This document shows positions 21,234-30,915 of a stretch of DNA of 64,000 nt, in pieces. A model generated the notes under the pieces. It had not been told where the DNA came from, searched no databases, and saw only the letters and a list, made by a program, of their open reading frames with translations. This DNA comes from Thermomicrobiales bacterium (GTDB taxonomy: Bacteria; Chloroflexota; Chloroflexia; Thermomicrobiales; CFX8). Made by a program: the position numbers and the translations under genes. The stretch is taken from NCBI GenBank assembly GCA_037045155.1, contig JBAOIG010000002.1, positions 1-64,000 on the forward strand. Reading direction: 5' to 3'. Position 1 is the stretch's first letter. The number at the start of each line of letters is the position of its first letter.

Positions 21234-23901
21234 CTACGCGGCGCCCTTCGGCGCCCGAGGCATCCGGAGGCAGAAGCTCGCCCCCGCCCCAGCTCGCTCT
21301 CGACCGTGACCGACCCGCCGAGCGCGTGGACGACGCGCCAGACGATGGTGAGCCCGAGGCCCGTGCCCTTCCCCGGCGCCTTCCTGGTGAAGAACGGGGT
21401 GAAGATCCTCGCGCGGTCGTCCGCGGAGATGCCCGGCCCGTTGTCGCTCACGGTGAGCAGCACCTCGTCGGCCAGCAGCTCGCCCCGCACCACCACCCGG
21501 CCGCTCTCATCGCGCGACCGCCTCGATGGCGTTCTGAACCAGGTTCGAGATCGCCTGGTGCAGCTCCTCGGCGACGCAGTCGACCCACCCTTCGCCCTCC
21601 AGCTCAAGCACCAGCTCGACCGGGCGGCCGATCGACGAGGACACCAGCGTGGCGACGTCCCTCGCCCCGGCGAACACGTCGTGCGAGCGCGCCACGCGAG
21701 CGAAGCCCTCGCGGCTGTACCGCCGCATCAGCGCCACCGTGTCCCCGATGCGCGAGAGCCCCGCCTGGGCGGTCTCGAACATCCGCAGCGTGCGCCCCTC
21801 CAGCGCGGCGATCCTCGCCCGCTCGGCGTCCCCGTCCGCCTTCGGGACGGCCATCTTGAAGGCCTCGGTGACGTCGATGCGCACCCGCGTGAAGGCGTTG
21901 CGCACGTAGTTGAGCGGGTTGTTGATCTCGTGCGCCAGGCCCCCGGTGATGGTCTCGAGGGAGTCCATCTGCTGGATGAGCACCCGCTCGGCGGCGGCGT
22001 CGCTCGCCTGCGCGAGCTTCTGCACCGTGGCCAGCAGCTCGCGGGTGTTGAAGGGCTTGCTCATGTGCTCGGTGACCCCGGAGTCCATGCCCTCCAGCCG
22101 GTCGGTGAGCTCGCCCCGCGCGGAGAGCATCAGCACCGGGACGTGCTTCGTGCGGGGGTCGTGGCGGAGCCGCCGCGTGAGCTCGAAGCCGTCCATCTCC
22201 GGCATCATCAGGTCGGTCACCACCACATCGGGCATGTGCTTGAGCGCGAGCTCCAGCCCGCGCACCCCGTTGGGCGCGGTGAACACCCGGAAGCTGCTGC
22301 CGCAGCACCGTGTGGATGAGCCGGGTGACCTCCGGCGTGTCCTCCACCACCAGCACCGTGCGTCCTCGCGCCCCCTCGTCCGGGTCGCGATCCACCACGC
22401 GACGCTCGGTCGCGTCGAACACATCCAGCAGCCTGAACTCATCGCGCGCCGCGAACTGCGCCGTCCAGTCCGTGGGGCTGTGCTGCGCGCGGCGCTCGTT
22501 GGGCACCGTCGTCCGCGCGGGCGCGGCGCTCCAGCACCTCCGTGCGGGAGGTGCGCCCGCCCCTGGCGGAGCGTCACGGTGAAGGTCGCTCCGGCGCCCG
22601 GGGGCGCTCGACGCGGTGATGGTCCCGCCGTGCAGCTCGACCAGCTCTCGGGCGAGCGCGAGCCCGATGCCCGTGCCGCCCTGCGTGTAGCGGTTCTGCG
22701 CGGTCTCGCTGTCCACCTGGAAGAAGCGCTCGAAGAGCCGCTCGGACAGCTCCTGCGGAAAGCCCGCCCCGGTGTCCTCGACGGAGACCCGCGCCTCGCT
22801 CCGCCGTCTTCGGACGAGCGAGATCGTGATGCTCCCCCCCTCGGGCGTGTGCTTCGCGGCGTTGGAGATGAGGTTCACGAACACCCGCTCCAGCCGGTCG
22901 AGGTCGCACCACACCTCGGACACCTCGACGTTGGCCTCGAAGCGCAGCTCGATGCGCTTGCGCTCGGTGAGCGGCGACACCTGGGCGACGAGGGCACTCA
23001 GCCACCGCACGAGGTCCTGCGGCCTCACCCGGAGGCGCAGCCGCGACTCCTCCAGCCGCGACAGGTCGAGCAGGTCGCCGATGAGCCGAAGCAGCCTCGC
23101 GCCGGACAGGTAGATCGACCGGAGCGTGGCGCGCTGCGGCTCCGAGAGCTCGCCCAGCTCCCCGTCGATCATCAGCTCCAGCGGCGAGAGGATCAGTGCG
23201 AGCGGCGTCTTCAGCTCGTGGGTCACGTTGGCGAAGAAGCGCGACTTGAAGGCGTCGAGGCGCTGCAGGTCCTGGTGGGCGCGCCCCAGGTTGGCGGTCG
23301 TCTGAACGATCACGAGCTGATTGACGATCTGCTCTCGCTGGGTGCGGTAGGCGAGGATCTGGCCGATCGAGATCACGATCGCCGTCGCGGTGAGGAACAC
23401 AAGGTTCGACACCGCGCCGACCCCAGCGGTCTCCGGCCGCAGCATCAGGTTGGGGAGGAGGAACGACAGCACGATGATGGCGTGCGTGGTGAGCACCACC
23501 TGCGGCGGCCACACGAAGAGCAGCCCGGTGGCCACGATGATGAGCGAGAGGCCCGCGTAGTAGGGCGACGCGAGGCCCTCCAGCAGCACGGTCATCAGGG
23601 AGATGCCGCAAGAGCCGACGATCAGGTAGCTCGCCGAGAGGCTGTTGGGGAAGCGCTCGAACCAGCGTGTCGGGAGCAACCTGAACATCGCCAACGTCAG
23701 CACGGTGACGAACGCTCGCGTGCCCCACAGCACCTTGAGCCACGCAGCCGGGGCGACGAGCCAGTCGAGCACGCCGAAGAGGGGATACATCGTGATGCCG
23801 ATCCAGAGGACCAGCCGCGTGCCGCGGCGATTTCTCTCGACCAGCCAGGCCCTCCAGCGGGGCTCGACCTCTTCGATGGGTACCGGCCCGACCGGGCTCA
23901 C
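21234..23901 (-). CDS. membrane histidine kinase fused to receiver and second kinase (PhcS-PhcR-like)
   Basis: About 889 residues once three or four single-base indels (near 22585, 22300, 21515 and 21275) are corrected. Order: a five-to-six-helix membrane domain (about 30-185) containing [20 protein letters not shown]; HisKA with [20 protein letters not shown] (H228); HATPase with [19 protein letters not shown]; a receiver with [20 protein letters not shown]; a second HisKA with [20 protein letters not shown]; and a second HATPase with [20 protein letters not shown]. The true C-terminus ([16 protein letters not shown]) is one frame off and stops at 21234-21236. The membrane domain resembles those of the PhcS/CqsS/LqsS kinases that sense fatty-acid-derived signals, and the receiver-plus-kinase tail resembles PhcR. 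It starts inside the stop of the methyltransferase gene (ATGA overlap), so the two are translationally coupled. Confidence 0.85.
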
Positions 23902-25493
23902 GCCCGAGTCAGCACGGCGAACGGGTTGACCCCCGAGGGCTCCTCCCGAATCGCGACGGTGGCGTCAGGTGCCGCCGCGCGCCCCATCGCCAGTAGATCT
24001 TCGTGGGTCTTGTACTTCAGGTTCCAATCGAGGTTCAGCTCCATGAACCAGCGGTTGGGGCTCGTCGGCACCATGTTGCCGATGAAGAGCTCGCCCTTCG
24101 GCCTGAGGTTGCCGTAGAGGCTCTTCGTCAGCGACACCGCGGTCGGCATCTCGAGGTAGTCGAAGAGCCCCGTGCAGAAGATCACGTCGAAGCCCCCGTA
24201 CCTGGCGAACAGCGTCGGGTCACGCAGCAGCCGCTTGATCGAGTCGTGCAGGTAGGTGACCGTCACGGCCTTCGGCCAGCGGGCGCTCACGATGGGGCTG
24301 ATGCGACGAAAGGCGTACGACAGGGCTCCCTTGTCCTGGTCGAAGAGCACGATCTCCAGCGGGACGGGGACCGTCTTCCGCTGCTTCAAGAGCTCGTAGA
24401 CCTCCTGCGCCGGACCGGCGGCCACGGACAAGAACCGCAGTGGGACGCCCGGCTCCGCGTGGTCGAGCGCCTCGGAGAGCCGGTCGCGGACGAGGTTCTT
24501 GCGGAACCTCACAGCGTCGCCCGGGCGCGTCGTCAGGATGGCCAGGCTGACAGCCTTCGCGAAGAGCGTCGGACCGGCGAACTGGTTCTCGTACATGTAC
24601 TTCATCACTTCGTAGTCGCCGGGGTACCCGAGCGGCTTGAAGAGCGCCCGGTGCATACACGGCGCCTCGATGAAGTACTGCTGCAAGAACCGCTGTGAGT
24701 ACTCCTTGAGCGCGGGGATGTCCGCGAGCGGCACCGTCCGGAGCGCCGCGTCGATGCGCTCCGACCGACGGATGAACTCCTCCGCGAACTCGCGCCTTAC
24801 CCTGCCGATGAGCGCGTCGCGCGCGGCCGATCTGCCCTCGCCATGAACCACGTCCCAGGGGAGCAGGCGCTCGACCGCCGTGAGGTGCTCGCGCGCGTCC
24901 TCGAGGAAGAGGCGGAGCTCGGCGACGAGCGACTTGAACTCGGCGTGCCCCTCGACCCTCCACGGGGCGCTCGCGAGCCCGAGCCCGCCGGAGCCCGCGG
25001 ACGCGTAGGACTTCACGTCGCGCAAGGCGATCACGTCGTCCACGTTCATCAGGGAGTCGACGAACGACGCCCCGACGACAAGCTTCCCATCGAGGCGGCG
25101 AAGCGAGCTGACCCGCGCGGCGCCGCTGTACGCCTCATGCTGATCGAAGTTCAGGGAGAGTTCCGGAATCTCGAACCCGATCTCTACCTCGACGTCGACC
25201 GGCCACTCGAAACCCACGCCGTTCTGCGAGACATCGGTCATCTCGCAGTCGAAGCGGCGACCGCTCACGGAGATCGACACCACGGTGCGAACGGGCCCGA
25301 GGTCGGATGGCTGGTAACGCTGGGGCCTGAAGTAGATCTCCCGCCCCTCCCCCCCGTCGAGGTCCTCGACGTTTCTCGGGGCCACGCTGGGCCGCCCCTC
25401 CGCCAGGACAAGTTCATCCTGGCTCATGCCGGGGACGATCGAGGGCCGTGAAAGACGTTCGACGCTGCGTCCCCTGTCGTCACTATCTGTCAT
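23898..25493 (-). CDS. PilZ domain fused to PhcB-like SAM methyltransferase
   Basis: A clean 531-residue protein. Residues about 55-165 form a PilZ-type domain: RPQRY near 56-60 and the c-di-GMP-contact motif DVSQNG at 87-92 (D87, S89, G92). A helical linker follows. Residues about 275-531 match the PhcB-like family annotated as extracellular factor 3-hydroxypalmitate methyl ester synthase: LFKPLGYPGDYEVMKYMYEN (283-302), the SAM motif FLSVAAGPAQEVYELL (354-369), the motif-II acid in VLFDQD (about 382-387) and CTGLFDYLEMPTAV. PhcB methylates a 3-hydroxy fatty acid to make a diffusible signal. Here it sits between two kinase genes, overlapping both (11 bases upstream, 4 bases downstream). A signal synthase with a c-di-GMP-type domain is unusual. 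Signal identity and c-di-GMP binding are inferred. Confidence 0.88.
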   Translation of the reverse strand: MTDSDDRGRSVERLSRPSIVPGMSQDELVLAEGRPSVAPRNVEDLDGGEGREIYFRPQRYQPSDLGPVRTVVSISVSGRRFDCEMTDVSQNGVGFEWPVDVEVEIGFEIPELSLNFDQHEAYSGAARVSSLRRLDGKLVVGASFVDSLMNVDDVIALRDVKSYASAGSGGLGLASAPWRVEGHAEFKSLVAELRLFLEDAREHLTAVERLLPWDVVHGEGRSAARDALIGRVRREFAEEFIRRSERIDAALRTVPLADIPALKEYSQRFLQQYFIEAPCMHRALFKPLGYPGDYEVMKYMYENQFAGPTLFAKAVSLAILTTRPGDAVRFRKNLVRDRLSEALDHAEPGVPLRFLSVAAGPAQEVYELLKQRKTVPVPLEIVLFDQDKGALSYAFRRISPIVSARWPKAVTVTYLHDSIKRLLRDPTLFARYGGFDVIFCTGLFDYLEMPTAVSLTKSLYGNLRPKGELFIGNMVPTSPNRWFMELNLDWNLKYKTHEDLLAMGRAAAPDATVAIREEPSGVNPFAVLTRA

Positions 25494-26691
25494 CAGGTCC
25501 TCTCGGCAGTTCGATCACAAACCTCGCCCCGCCCCCCGGCGGCACCGGAGGCACCGAGCGGATCGATCCGCCGTGCTGCTCCATGATGAGCCGACACATG
25601 TAGAGACCCATCCCCAGGCCGTGCGCCCCCTTGGTGCTCTCGAAGGGATCGAAGAGCCGCGACGCGATCTCCGGAGCCACCCCCGGACCCTCGTCCTGCA
25701 CCGCGATCGACACCCCCCCCGGGGTGCGCGCCACCTCCACCTGGATGCTCTGCGGCGCGTCCGTCGACTGCATCGCGTTGCGCAGGAGGTTCACCATCAC
25801 CTGAAGGATGCGAGCGCGGTCGCAGCGCACCGGAGGCAGGCCCGGCTCGACGGTGATCACGCAGCGAGAGCGCCGCTGCTCCATCTCGAGCCCGGCCAGC
25901 ACGAGGGCGTCGCGCAGCACGTCCGAGAGGTCGATGGGCTCCTCCTTCAGCGCGAGGCTGCCCGCCGCGAACTGGTGCAGCGTGCTCAGCGTCGACATGA
26001 GGTGCCGGGTCGCGGAGACGCCCACGCGCAGCGGCGACATCAGCCGCGGCGCCACGCCCTGCGCCTCGAACAGGCTCTCGAGCAGCGTGAGCCCGCCGAG
26101 GGTGTTGCGCAGGTCGTGGGTGATGCCCGCGGTGAGCCGGCCGATGGTGCCCAGGCGCTCGAGGTGCAGCATCTTGTGCTGCGCCGCGCGGAGCTCGTCG
26201 AGGGCCAGCTTCAGCTCGTCGCTGCGCGCGGAGAGCAGCTCGAGCAGCCGGGCGTTGAGCCTGCGCTGCTGCACCATCGCGCTGGCCTGCGCGACGGCCC
26301 CGAGCAGGTCTTCGGGCTCCCAGGGCTTGTGCATGTGCCGGAACACCCGCGCGCGGTTGATCGCGTCGACGAGCACCGGCGTGTCGGTGTAGGCGGTGAG
26401 CAGGATGCCCGCGACGTCGGGGTAGCGCTCGCGCACCACCGCCAGCATGTCGATGCCCGTCATGCCGGGCATGCGCTGGTCGCACACGATGACGTCGAAG
26501 CGCTCGACCTCGAGCAGCTTCAGCGCGATCTCCGCGGAGCGCGCCTCGTGCACCACGTAGTCGGCGTCGAGAAACGCGCGCAGCACGTCGAGGTTGCCCA
26601 GGTCGTCGTCGACGATGAGCACCTGTCCGGTGAGCGTCTCGCCGATACCGTACCGGGCGGCGAGCGCCGCGAGCGCATCAGGCTCAAGCAC
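25483..26691 (-). CDS. response regulator with C-terminal histidine kinase (PhcR-like)
   Basis: A 402-residue soluble protein. An N-terminal receiver domain (QVLIVDDDLGNLDVLRAF) has the phospho-acceptor D71 in VIVCDQRMPGMTG, T99 in LLTAY and K122 in MHKPWEPEDLL. After a coiled-coil linker comes a HisKA helix with H192 (TAGITHDLRNTLGGLTLLES), then an HATPase with VMVNLLRNAMQ, DEGPGVAPEIASRLFDPF and GLGMGLYMCRLIMEQHGG. This inverted layout (receiver first, kinase last) is the hallmark of PhcR of Ralstonia and its relatives. First gene of the three-gene operon; its end overlaps the methyltransferase start by 11 bases. The start at 26691 gives MLEPDALAALAARYGIG. What DNA or partner lies downstream of it is not visible. 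Confidence 0.87.
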   Translation of the reverse strand: MLEPDALAALAARYGIGETLTGQVLIVDDDLGNLDVLRAFLDADYVVHEARSAEIALKLLEVERFDVIVCDQRMPGMTGIDMLAVVRERYPDVAGILLTAYTDTPVLVDAINRARVFRHMHKPWEPEDLLGAVAQASAMVQQRRLNARLLELLSARSDELKLALDELRAAQHKMLHLERLGTIGRLTAGITHDLRNTLGGLTLLESLFEAQGVAPRLMSPLRVGVSATRHLMSTLSTLHQFAAGSLALKEEPIDLSDVLRDALVLAGLEMEQRRSRCVITVEPGLPPVRCDRARILQVMVNLLRNAMQSTDAPQSIQVEVARTPGGVSIAVQDEGPGVAPEIASRLFDPFESTKGAHGLGMGLYMCRLIMEQHGGSIRSVPPVPPGGGARFVIELPRGPDDR

Positions 26692-26757
26692 GACCGGAGT
26701 CTAGACAGGGCAGCGTGAGCCCATCAACCGCGAAGTGTCCGAATGACGGCCCCGGGA

Positions 26758-27955
26758 TCAGCGCGCCCGATGTGCTGCGAAGTGGTCGAGGATGTGATCG
26801 GCGACCGAGGCCTTGCTCATCGGAGCCAGCGGAGTCACCGCCCCGGGCGTCACCAGGGTTACGCGGTTGTCGTCGCCGTCGAAGCCGTCCGCCGCGAGGT
26901 TGGCCACCACGAGGTCGCAGCCCTTGCGGACAAGCTTCTCCCTCGCGCGCTCGACGAGATCGCTCGTCTCGAGCGCGAAGCCCACCAGCATCGGCCCGCC
27001 CTCATGACGCGATGCGCCGAGCTCGGCGAGGATGTCGGGGTTCTTCACCATCCGGATCACGAGCTCGGCGTCGGACTTCTTGATCTTCTCGGCGGCGACC
27101 TCCGAGGGCCGGTAGTCGGCCACCGCAGCGGCCATCACCACCAGGTGCGCTGATCCGGCAGCGGCCATCACCGCGTCGCGCATGTCCCGCGCGCTGCGCA
27201 CCCGCTCCACGGAGACGCCCTCCGGGGTCGGCAGCGCGGAGGGCCCGCTCACCAGCACGACGTCCGCGCCCCGGTCGCGCGCCCGCATCGCGATCGCGTA
27301 GCCCATGCGCCCGGACGATCGGTTGCCCACGAAGCGCACCGGGTCGATCGCCTCGTGGGTGCCGCCTGCGCTCACCAGCGACGCGACAGCCCGCGAGGTC
27401 CTGCGGGGTGAGCGCGCGCGCCGCCGCGTCGACGATCTCCCCGGGCTCGACCATGCGCCCGATGCCGCTCTCGCCGCTGGCGAGCGGCCCGACGACCGGC
27501 CCCACGACGACCACGCCGCGCGCCCGCAGCAGCGCCACGTTGGCCTTCGTGGCGGGGTGCTCCCACATGCGCGGGTGCATCGCCGGGGCGACCACCACCG
27601 GGCCGCGCGCGGCCAGCAGGCAGGTGGTGGCGAGGTCGTCGCCGAGCCCGTGGGCCATGCGCGCGAGGAGGTCGGCCGTGGCCGGGGCGACGAGCACCAG
27701 GTCGGCGCGGCCGGTGAGCGCGATGTGCAGCTCGCCCGGGTACGAAGGGTCCCAGAGGTCGACGCGGGCCGCGCGGCCGGTGATGCCCGCGAAGGTCACC
27801 CCGGTGATGAAGCGCTGCCCGGCGGGGGTGAGCACGGTCTCGACGGAGGCCCCGCGGCGCTGGAGCTCGCGCGCGACCAGCGCCGACTTGAAGGCCGCGA
27901 TGCCGCCGCCGACGACCAGCAGCACCTCACGCCCCGCGAGCGCGTCGCCGCTCAC
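26758..27955 (-). CDS. coaBC: CoaBC, phosphopantothenoylcysteine decarboxylase/synthetase (one frame break)
   Basis: Bifunctional coenzyme A enzyme: the N-terminal CoaB activity joins cysteine to 4-phosphopantothenate and the flavin-dependent CoaC activity decarboxylates the product (domain order CoaC then CoaB). Start at the GTG at 27955 (VSGDALAGREVLLVVGGGIA). CoaC motifs: HIALTGRADLVLVAPATADL and PAMHPRMWEHPATKANV. CoaB: SAGGTHEAIDPVRFVGNRSS, GKMG-type GRMGYAIAM, AAVADYRPSEVAAEKIKK and GFALET. One inserted G near 27379 splits CRV from LVSAGGTHE; otherwise intact, about 398 residues. The PAMH form of the usual PAMN motif also occurs in actinobacteria. The start overlaps the VanW stop as GTGA, so it belongs to the same transcript. 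Confidence 0.92.
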
Positions 27956-29576
27956 CGCGCGCCCGGCCTCGCCGCGGGCCTCGCCGCAGGCCTCGCCGGC
28001 ACCGGGCAGCTCGCCCCGGCGCACCCGCTCGGCACCACCGTGCGCCCGGCCGCCGCCGCGCTGGTCATCGCCGCCGCCGTGGTCGCCGGGAGCGCGCGGG
28101 TCAGGCCCTGACGGACCATCCACCCCGCGGTGCCGCAGAAGCCCGGGCGGCGCACCTCCTGGATGTCGTCGCTCTCCAGCGGCTGCGTGAGGGCGAGGTA
28201 CTGGTCCGCGGTGTACTCCGGGTGGTCGTCCTGGCCGCGCGGACCCTGCGGCGCCAGCCGGCCCGGTGCCCACGCGCCAGACCTGCATCGTCGGGCGGAT
28301 AGGCGTCGAGCCAGCGCTGGCGCACGGCCTGGTCGCCCTCGCGGATGATCCGGTACCGGGTGATGCGAAAGCCCGGGATGCCCCGCTGCGTGAGCACCCG
28401 CGTGCCCGCCGGGAGGTTGGCGTCGGGCACCTCGCGCTCCTCGAAGCGGTCGACCCGGGGCATCACCTTGCGCACGAAGGTCACCGCGCGGGTGCGACGC
28501 GCGCCCAGCAGCTCGATGCGGGCGAGCCCGTTGTTGAGCCGCGTGTGAATCACCACCGGGAAGGGCAGCGTGTTGCGCAGCTTCAGGTTGATCGACGGGT
28601 ACACCACCGTCGCGTCGAGGCCCATCTTGATGTAGCCGCTGGGGCGCGAGTGCGGCGTCCGGTCGACCACCTCCATGCCCGCGAAGAACGACGCCGCGAA
28701 GAGGCTCCCGGCGATCTGGCAGACGCCGCCGCCGACGCCGTCGATGAGCTCGCCCGCGGAGATGACCGTCGCCATGCGGAAGCCGTTGGCCTCGGAGCGG
28801 TCGCCCACGATCTCGTTGAAGTCGAGCACCGCGCCCGGCATCCAGACGTAGCCGTTCACCCGGCTGGCCGCGAGGTGGAGGTTGTACGTGCGGTCGCGGT
28901 GGTCCTCGTTGGCGTTGTAGTTGGTCTGGAACCACCCCACGACGGCGTTCATCTCCACGTCGCGGAGCTGCTCGGAGGTGGTCGTCGGGTCGGTGTGCTC
29001 CAGCACCGCCTCCACCCGATTACGCCCGTTGGTAAACGCCGTGTCGAGCAGGGCCAGCGTGCCGAACACGTCGAGGTAGGTGCCGCGCCGCTCGGGGATC
29101 ACCCGCCGCTGCTCGACGTCGATGCGCGCGTCCACCGGCAGGTGGTCCACCTCCTCCTTGAGCTGCGCGAGGAGCGGCAGCGCCACGGCCCCCTCCAGGC
29201 GCACCGGGAGCGGCAGCTCGATGGGCCCGCGGGCGAGGGCGGCGTGGTGCCGGACGAGCGCGCTCGACGGGTCGGCCGCGGCGCGCAGCAGGTGCTCGAG
29301 CAGGCGCACGTCGACCCGGGCGCCGAAGGCCTCGCGGCTGCGCTCGAGCGTGCGCTCCTCGGCGACGATGGTGACGTGCTCGCGGAGGTACGCACGCGCC
29401 AGGTCGCGGGCCTGCGCTCGGGGATCGGGCCCCAGGGTCACCGGCCGGCCGCGCACCCTCACCCGCGGGACGCCCGCGGCCTGCGGGGCCCGCTCGGGGA
29501 GCAGCAGGTACCCGATGCCTCCGCCCATCAGGGCGAACAGGAGGGACAGCGAGGAGAGCCGCAGCCAGCGCGTCAT
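27952..29576 (-). CDS. VanW family protein, membrane-anchored (one or two frame breaks)
   Basis: About 540 residues. MTRWLRLSSLSLLFALMGGG with IGYLLLP is a signal anchor. The large middle region (about 40-210) resembles the peptidoglycan-binding-type domain that precedes VanW, and the VanW domain is clear: TYNLHLAASRVNGYVWMPGA, VLDFNEIVGDRSEANGFRMA, GVGGGVCQIAGSLFAASFFA and SGYIKMGLDATVVYPSINLK. Just before the C-terminus indels near 28265-28300 shift the frame; the natural tail continues as DDHPEYTADQYLALTQPLES and FCGTAGWMVRQGLT and ends at 27952-27954, overlapping coaBC. An alternative stop at 28101 belongs to a shifted frame. VanW proteins are cell-envelope associated with unknown biochemical activity. 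Confidence 0.85.
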
Positions 29577-29614
29577 GGGAGCTCCCCGGTCGGTAGACCG
29601 CGGAGCCGGTCGGG

Positions 29615-30451
29615 TCAACCTTCCGACCGGGAGCGGCCGATGCGCCGGTGCATGAGCGACGGCAGCGAGGCGCGCACCGAGGCCGTGCGCCCGGGGTCGA
29701 TCTCCGCGAGCACCACCCCCTCGCCCTCGGCCCGCTCGGCCAGCACCACGCCCCACGGGTCGACGATCATCGCGTGGCCCCAGGTGGTGCGCCCGCCCGG
29801 GTGCGTCCCCCACTGCGCCGCCGCCAGCACGTAGGACTGCGACTCCACCGCCCTCGCCCGGAGCAGCAGCTCCCAGTGCGCGCGGCCCGTCGTGGCGGTG
29901 AAGGCCGCGGGCACCGCGAGCACCGTCGCGCCGCCGTCCACGAGCCCGCGGTACAGCTCCGGGAAGCGTACGTCGTAGCAGACGCTCAGGCCCAGGCGCC
30001 CCACCGGCGTGTCCGCCACCACCAGCGCATCGCCCGGGGCCGTATTACGCGACTCCGTAAGAACGGGCCCGCCCGGCAGGTCGATGTCGAAGAGGTGGAT
30101 CTTCCGGTAGCGCGCCACCACCACGCCCCGCTCGTCGAGCAGCGCCGCGGTGTTGAAGGTGCGCGCGTCCTCCGCGCGGGCCTCCGGGACGCCGCCCCAG
30201 AGCACCCACGCCCCGGTCTCCCTGGACAGCGCCGCCATCCTCTCGCCGCACGGCCCCCCCGGCGCCTCGCCCGGAACATACCTCCCGGCGACCTGCCCCC
30301 TGCCCTCCTCGGCGCCCATGTAGAGCGCGTTCTCGGGCATCACCACCAGCGCCGCGCCCGCCGTCGCCGCCTCGCGCCCGAGGGCCTCCGCGGTCGACAG
30401 GTTGCGGCCGACGTCCTCACCGGAGTTGAGCTGCACCACCGCCGCCTTCAC
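29615..30451 (-). CDS. carbon-nitrogen hydrolase (nitrilase superfamily, omega-amidase/NIT-like)
   Basis: A 278-residue hydrolase that cleaves a non-peptide C-N bond. All three catalytic residues are present: Glu in VVMPENALYMG, Lys in RYRKIHLFDIDLPGG and Cys in LSVCYDVRFPELYRGL. Further family text: AVPAAFTATTGRAHWELLLR and ARAVESQSYVLAAAQWG. The KIHLFDID and CYDVRFPE forms are those of the NIT1/NIT2 branch (deaminated glutathione amidase or omega-amidase). I use the GTG at 30451 (VKAAVVQLNSGEDVGRN); the preceding gene ends inside it (GTGA), which supports the choice. Exact substrate cannot be told from sequence. Confidence 0.9.
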   Translation of the reverse strand: MKAAVVQLNSGEDVGRNLSTAEALGREAATAGAALVVMPENALYMGAEEGRGQVAGRYVPGEAPGGPCGERMAALSRETGAWVLWGGVPEARAEDARTFNTAALLDERGVVVARYRKIHLFDIDLPGGPVLTESRNTAPGDALVVADTPVGRLGLSVCYDVRFPELYRGLVDGGATVLAVPAAFTATTGRAHWELLLRARAVESQSYVLAAAQWGTHPGGRTTWGHAMIVDPWGVVLAERAEGEGVVLAEIDPGRTASVRASLPSLMHRRIGRSRSEG

Positions 30452-30891
30452 GCGCCGCCCCTCCCTTCGAACTCCACCACGCCCGAGCGCATCGCCGCGC
30501 GCGTCGGAACGATCTCCCGCCCGGTGAGCGCCGCCACGGTCACGACCATCCACGCCTCCGGCAGGCCCCGCACCCGGTAGCTGGCGTTGCGCGACTCCAC
30601 CACCAGCGCGGCGCCCTCACGGCGCACCGCCACCACGCCCCGATCGATGAGGGCCTCCAGCGGCGGCGCCCAGCCCGGCGCGCAGCGACGCCACCACGCG
30701 GCCGCCTCGTGCACCAGCACCACGGGCATCGGCTCGCCCGCCGGGGCGACGACCCCAGCGGGGATCTCCGGGTGGGTCACCCCGCGCCGGGCGCGCACCC
30801 TCCGCGCGAAGGCGACGGGGCCGAGCGGGGCGAGGCCCTGGAGGGCGGCGGAGCGCAGTCGGGCGAGCGGGTCGTGGGTCACGGAGCGCAC
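30448..30891 (-). CDS. uncharacterised 147-residue protein
   Basis: A clean frame, MRSVTHDPLARLRSAALQGL, ending in the GTGA overlap with the nitrilase gene, so very probably a real coupled gene. It has no signal peptide or membrane segment; it contains VVLVHEAAAWWRRCAPGWAP, ALIDRGVVAVRREGAALVVE and a proline-poor C-terminal RGLPEAWMVVTVAALTGREI. The central part could be a small alpha/beta domain. No family recognised. Conserved position next to a nitrilase may point to a linked job, but that is inference. Confidence 0.65.
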   Translation of the reverse strand: MRSVTHDPLARLRSAALQGLAPLGPVAFARRVRARRGVTHPEIPAGVVAPAGEPMPVVLVHEAAAWWRRCAPGWAPPLEALIDRGVVAVRREGAALVVESRNASYRVRGLPEAWMVVTVAALTGREIVPTRAAMRSGVVEFEGRGGA

Positions 30892-30915
30892 GATAGCGCG
30901 GTCCGACGGCAGTCT

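Noticed and set aside
21910..24117. 735-residue plus-strand frame opposite the kinase operon
   Set aside because: Antisense shadow of a high-GC gene; no homology-like text, while the minus strand has complete kinase domains.
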